64,000 nt of DNA from Paramacrobiotus metropolitanus (taxonomy: Eukaryota > Tardigrada > Eutardigrada > Parachela > Macrobiotidae). Both the position numbers and the translations under genes were made by a program. Each line of letters opens with the position of its first letter. Positions within the stretch are counted from its first letter, which is position 1. Location: contig NW_026570400.1 in the NCBI RefSeq assembly GCF_019649055.1, positions 62,001-126,000 of the forward strand, in the 5' to 3' direction. Below, one piece after another: positions 61,577 to 64,000 of the stretch. The notes under the pieces are model-generated. The model did not search any database, had not been told where the DNA came from, and saw nothing but the letters and a program-made list of their open reading frames with translations.

Positions 61577-61798
61577 ATGGAGATGAAATTTTACAAATCA
61601 GAGCGCGGGCGTTTGATTTGCGCGGAACAGGATGATAAGAAACGCCGTAAGTTTGTTAAGTTCTCTGAATCTGTTGCGTATGTTTCCGCGAACCAGGAAC
61701 ACATCGCTGAGTTTGTGTACTTTTGGCGTTCCTTGGTTGGCCCGTATATTTCTATTTCGGAGCTCTGCAAGCTTTCTAATCTGAAATCATGGCCTTAA
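61577..61798 (+). CDS. Accessory ORF B, small basic protein
   Basis: 73 residues from ATG 61577 (MEMKFYKSERGRLICAEQ), with a basic patch KKRRKFVKF and an aromatic C-terminal half (FVYFWRSLVGPYISI). The frame is open upstream to 61544, so the start is inferred. Its last 10 nt overlap the start of ORF C (ATGGCCTTAA), a compact arrangement that is rare among host genes here. No family is recognised. Confidence 0.5.
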   Translation: MEMKFYKSERGRLICAEQDDKKRRKFVKFSESVAYVSANQEHIAEFVYFWRSLVGPYISISELCKLSNLKSWP

Positions 61799-62367
61799 CT
61801 TTTGTAGAACCGGAGCCGTTGGATTTCGAGGCTCAGGTGGCTCTGGAGATTGAGAACATCCGCCAGTCGGAGTCGCAGATGTATTACTTGAAGATCGGGT
61901 TTATTCTGTATCCCGACGCTCCAGTTCGACGTGAAGCATCTGAACGTCTGCGGAAGGAATGTGGTTTGCCATCCCTATTTAACCCGCCGGAAACTTCGCG
62001 TGAGCGTCATCAGCGCATGCTAGAACACAACAAGCGTGTGATGGAGGAGGAACTCTGTTGTGTTGACTGCGAGAATAATGGTCCGGGTTCGTGTGGCCGT
62101 ATTTTGTACACCTTGGATGATGACGAGCCCGTTCCAAATATCTGGGGATCTGGCAATCTTGAAGACTGGAAAGAACCAGACTTAGATGTGGATGACTGGT
62201 GGGCAGAGCACAAGCTCAATTTTAAAGACCCGATGGAATTCTTGCCTGTGGACATGCTGTGGGTGGACGAAGACTTCGGCTCCGATCAGAAACCGAAGAA
62301 GAAGCGTAAGCACATCGTTGTGCAGCGTCACCCTCTGCGTGGCATTCCCCACAACTACTGGAAGTGA
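61789..62367 (+). CDS. Accessory ORF C, acidic protein with NLS-like motif
   Basis: This intact 192-residue frame is acidic overall (EPEPLDFEAQ, DDDEPVPNIWG, DLDVDDWW). It has a Cys cluster (CCVDCENNGPGSCG, about 92-105) that could bind a metal, and near the C-terminus a classical monopartite nuclear-localisation-like motif (KPKKKRKH, about 171-178). It starts inside the end of ORF B. No family is recognised. A nuclear accessory role is an inference from the motif only. Confidence 0.6.
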   Translation: MALTFVEPEPLDFEAQVALEIENIRQSESQMYYLKIGFILYPDAPVRREASERLRKECGLPSLFNPPETSRERHQRMLEHNKRVMEEELCCVDCENNGPGSCGRILYTLDDDEPVPNIWGSGNLEDWKEPDLDVDDWWAEHKLNFKDPMEFLPVDMLWVDEDFGSDQKPKKKRKHIVVQRHPLRGIPHNYWK

Positions 62368-62720
62368 GGACTTTTGTTGATCGGCCGTTCGTGTGTTTAA
62401 ATTGTGGTGTAAGATTTAACTCTGTATGAGCCCTTTTGTTGAATCTCTGCTGTTCTGTGCCTTTTTGTGCGTCTTTAATCATGTCTGAGCACAATATGCT
62501 TAATCATGTATAATTTTATAGCTGCTGCCTTTTAGCGTTTAAAACAAGTATTGTTTTGCTCTCCTCCCAGTTGTGATTGAGCCTACAGTTATGGCTCTGT
62601 TTTCCATGAATTTTGTACTGATGGAATGATCCGTAATTTTATAGCCTTTAAGTATTCTGTAAAAAGGAATTAAAAGCCTGTGGTAGTTACGATTTTATGA
62701 ATTAAAAGTTGTAATTTGCT

Positions 62721-62749
62721 GAGTGTATATTCGTTTAATATACACACTC
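62721..62749. repeat. Short hairpin between ORFs C and D
   Basis: GAGTGTATAT and ATATACACACTC pair around a short loop, with a 2-nt bulge. It lies in the 640-nt gap between ORF C and ORF D, which otherwise shows no gene. CACACGCTC-type sequence recurs about 45 bp later. Confidence 0.55.
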
Positions 62750-63011
62750 TAGCGAAATTGTTGACGGTGCTAAGAAGTGTTGCTGCAATACACACGCTCT
62801 GCCGTAGGCCGTGTGTTAACGGACTTCACTGGTTACGAAGTATGCGGTCGCCAGCGTGGGCGGCTGTCAAACTCCTATCCTGAATGTATCCCAGTATGAG
62901 TTTTTACTTAAATTTAATTATTTACTATTACCGTGATCTAATTCCGCTAACTCTGCTGCTTTAAGTTTTATTTGCGGAATTCGTGATTTGCTCCCAATCG
63001 TTCGCATTATC

Positions 63012-63257
63012 ATGACTCCTCCGGCAAGCGAGAGGAAGAAAGCGGCCAAGCAGGCGCTGGAGAACCGTGTTACGGCATGGACGGAGATTGTGGCGCAAAA
63101 GATGGCTGAACGCACCGAAGCCCAACAACGTTTCGAGCGTGGCAGAATTGCCGTCAGGAGGCTGTCTAAGCTCCTCCAAAGACCCCGTGATGTGATCATT
63201 GGATGGATTTTTCGGAGGTGGATTTCGCGCTGTGATCCAGAGTACCTTCCGTTGTGA
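63012..63257 (+). CDS. Accessory ORF D, basic helical protein
   Basis: 81 residues from ATG 63012 (MTPPASERKKAAKQALENR). Lys/Arg/Ala/Glu-rich and strongly helical through about residue 55, it ends with an aromatic/basic segment (IIGWIFRRWISRC) that could bind membranes or nucleic acid. Its TGA overlaps the next open frame (GTG at 63254). No family is recognised. Confidence 0.5.
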   Translation: MTPPASERKKAAKQALENRVTAWTEIVAQKMAERTEAQQRFERGRIAVRRLSKLLQRPRDVIIGWIFRRWISRCDPEYLPL

Positions 63258-63289
63258 ATGGAGTGTGTGTAGCGCGTTACTTTAAGCGT

Positions 63290-63499
63290 ATGGATTTTTG
63301 CGCTTTACTCTTACCTTATGATTTGTACTTTACACGATTGATCTCATATTGTGGATCTTTTAGTTTTCCACTCTTTATCTTCGTTGGGCTAGTCCGAGCA
63401 TTTTATCGTTTAGTTTTCTGCTTGGTTAAGTTGCGTACGGTCTGCACATTATGGATGTTCCGTTGTATTCTGTTGCGGGTTCTCTTAGTCATTTATTAG
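63290..63499 (+). CDS. Accessory ORF E, small hydrophobic protein
   Basis: About 69 residues from ATG 63290 (the frame is open from 63254). Two hydrophobic stretches (FSFPLFIFVGLV and MFRCILLRVLLVIY) flank a basic turn (RAFYRLVF, KLR), so a membrane location is likely. It is too short for a retroviral-type envelope. The T-rich codon content also allows a chance ORF. Confidence 0.35.
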   Translation: MDFCALLLPYDLYFTRLISYCGSFSFPLFIFVGLVRAFYRLVFCLVKLRTVCTLWMFRCILLRVLLVIY

Positions 63500-63514
63500 G
63501 AGAGTTGCGAATTT

Positions 63515-63520
63515 AATAAA
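63515..63520 (+). terminator. Poly(A) signal after ORF E
   Basis: AATAAA lies 15 nt after the ORF E stop. It may serve the transcripts of the accessory ORFs. Confidence 0.45.
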
Positions 63521-64000
63521 GTTTAAGTAGCCGCTGTCGCTGCTGTTGTCGGTAATTTTTGGACAATGTAACGCATAACCGCACGAGACTCCACTTCCGT
63601 TGGGACATTGTATTGGTTTTCACGCAGTTGGTTGCTTGGGTGGGTAGGCTTCTGGCACACCTACCATTGACTAGCGTTGGTGTACGTTTTTGGCGCCGAT
63701 ATTTTCAAACATTTTGCGTAGAGCGACCTCGCTAGTATAGTAGAGGCTTCCGTTGCTTCGTCATTGGAGGTCGGAGGTTCCAGTCCACATAAAAACGCGA
63801 TTTTGTAAATATCCTCATTTTTGGTTTTTATCTCATGAATCGTTATATTCTTATTCGTGGGATTTAATATGAGGAATATTGGCTGAATCGCTGTTGAGAG
63901 GTGTTAAAATGAATACTGCCAACTGTGTTATTAGCATTATTTTTGTCGATGACTCTTGTAGTCGAGTGGTCCAGTAAAGAGGACAATACCAGGCGAATCC
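63521..64000. other. Window end, no feature recognised
   Basis: No ORF or LTR match to 47752-48378 is seen. TGTAAC at 63568 would be a plausible LTR-like start but has no partner in the window. A degenerate tRNA-like stretch (63728-63791) does not fold properly. Confidence 0.4.

Larger units (their letters stand above)
47752..63520 (+). mobile_element. Large Ty3/gypsy-type retroelement with three HHCC modules and extra 3' ORFs
   Basis: In order: putative LTR, PBS-like site, 0.8-kb leader, coiled-coil gag-like region, Gag/zinc knuckle, protease, HHCC module 1, RT, RNase H, integrase (HHCC module 2 plus DDE core plus GPY/F-like segment), HHCC module 3, then five ORFs to about 63.5 kb. Order PR-RT-RH-IN and RT motifs (FIDDI, LPFGMKDAPSAFQ, FLGHTVD) place it in Ty3/gypsy (Metaviridae-like). 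This copy has frameshifts near 49.6, 50.45, 57.33, 58.25, 59.52 and 60.70 kb and a stop at 50738, so it is defective. The 3' end and LTR are not found; at more than 15.7 kb it is far above the 5-9 kb usual for the group. That the 3' ORFs belong to the element is inferred from orientation, compactness and lack of an intervening LTR. Confidence 0.72.

Noticed and set aside
63290-63499. ORF E as a retroviral-type envelope
   Set aside because: About 70 residues with no signal peptide, cleavage site or fusion-type features.
63728-63791. tRNA-like stretch (TAGTATAGTAG A-box-like, GGTTCCAGTCC B-box-like)
   Set aside because: Acceptor, anticodon and T stems do not pair properly and the anticodon loop would be too long. 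At most a degenerate tRNA-derived fragment.
63955-64000. Second tRNA-like stretch at the window end (TAGTCGAGTGGTC, GCGAATCC)
   Set aside because: Truncated by the window and lacking a clear cloverleaf.
1-64000. CRISPR array or bacterial operon
   Set aside because: No regularly spaced identical repeats; spliced genes show eukaryotic DNA.

Overview
The window is animal nuclear DNA. It has spliceosomal GT-AG introns, AATAAA poly(A) signals, a PAR-type bZIP factor, a GRAF-type RhoGAP and several eukaryotic transposon families. Both host genes have orthologues across animals. Compact introns and the retroelement relics point to an ecdysozoan-like invertebrate, possibly a tardigrade or arthropod, but nothing here fixes the phylum.

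Layout. 1-366 is the last exon of an unidentified + strand gene. 1900-5686 (-) is a four-exon PAR bZIP gene (TEF/HLF/DBP, Pdp1 type). 5687-13581 is a divergent intergenic region with promoter-like stretches. 13582-24646 (+) is a complete 26-exon GRAF/ARHGAP26-type gene (BAR, PH, RhoGAP, SH3; 904 aa) that I could splice without any break. From 24.6 to about 47 kb the DNA is repeat-rich and duplicated. It holds a pogo-like MITE, two tandem copies of a secreted two-Ig-domain gene (the first carries a premature stop), two foldback elements, a retroelement C-terminal relic, a decayed genomic duplicate of GRAF exons 10-18, and membrane-segment exons that look related to each other.

From about 47.75 kb to at least 63.5 kb lies one large Ty3/gypsy-type retroelement in + orientation. 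It has a putative 5' LTR with TATA and initiator, a PBS-like site, a long leader, a coiled-coil gag-like segment, a capsid-like Gag with RGG-rich tract and zinc knuckle, protease, RT, RNase H and integrase. This copy is interrupted by about seven frameshifts or stops. Two things are unusual. The integrase-type HHCC zinc-binding module occurs three times: between protease and RT, at the normal integrase N-terminus, and again after the integrase C-terminus. Beyond pol, five compact ORFs follow (two overlap by 10 nt, two nearly abut), with nuclear-localisation-like and membrane-like features and no family I recognise. No 3' LTR is visible, so the element probably runs past the window. This accessory-gene-bearing element is the best candidate for something undescribed.

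The host genes act separately: a transcription factor (bZIP) and a membrane-shaping Rho/Cdc42 regulator (GRAF). The Ig locus looks like a fast-evolving secreted or surface gene family.
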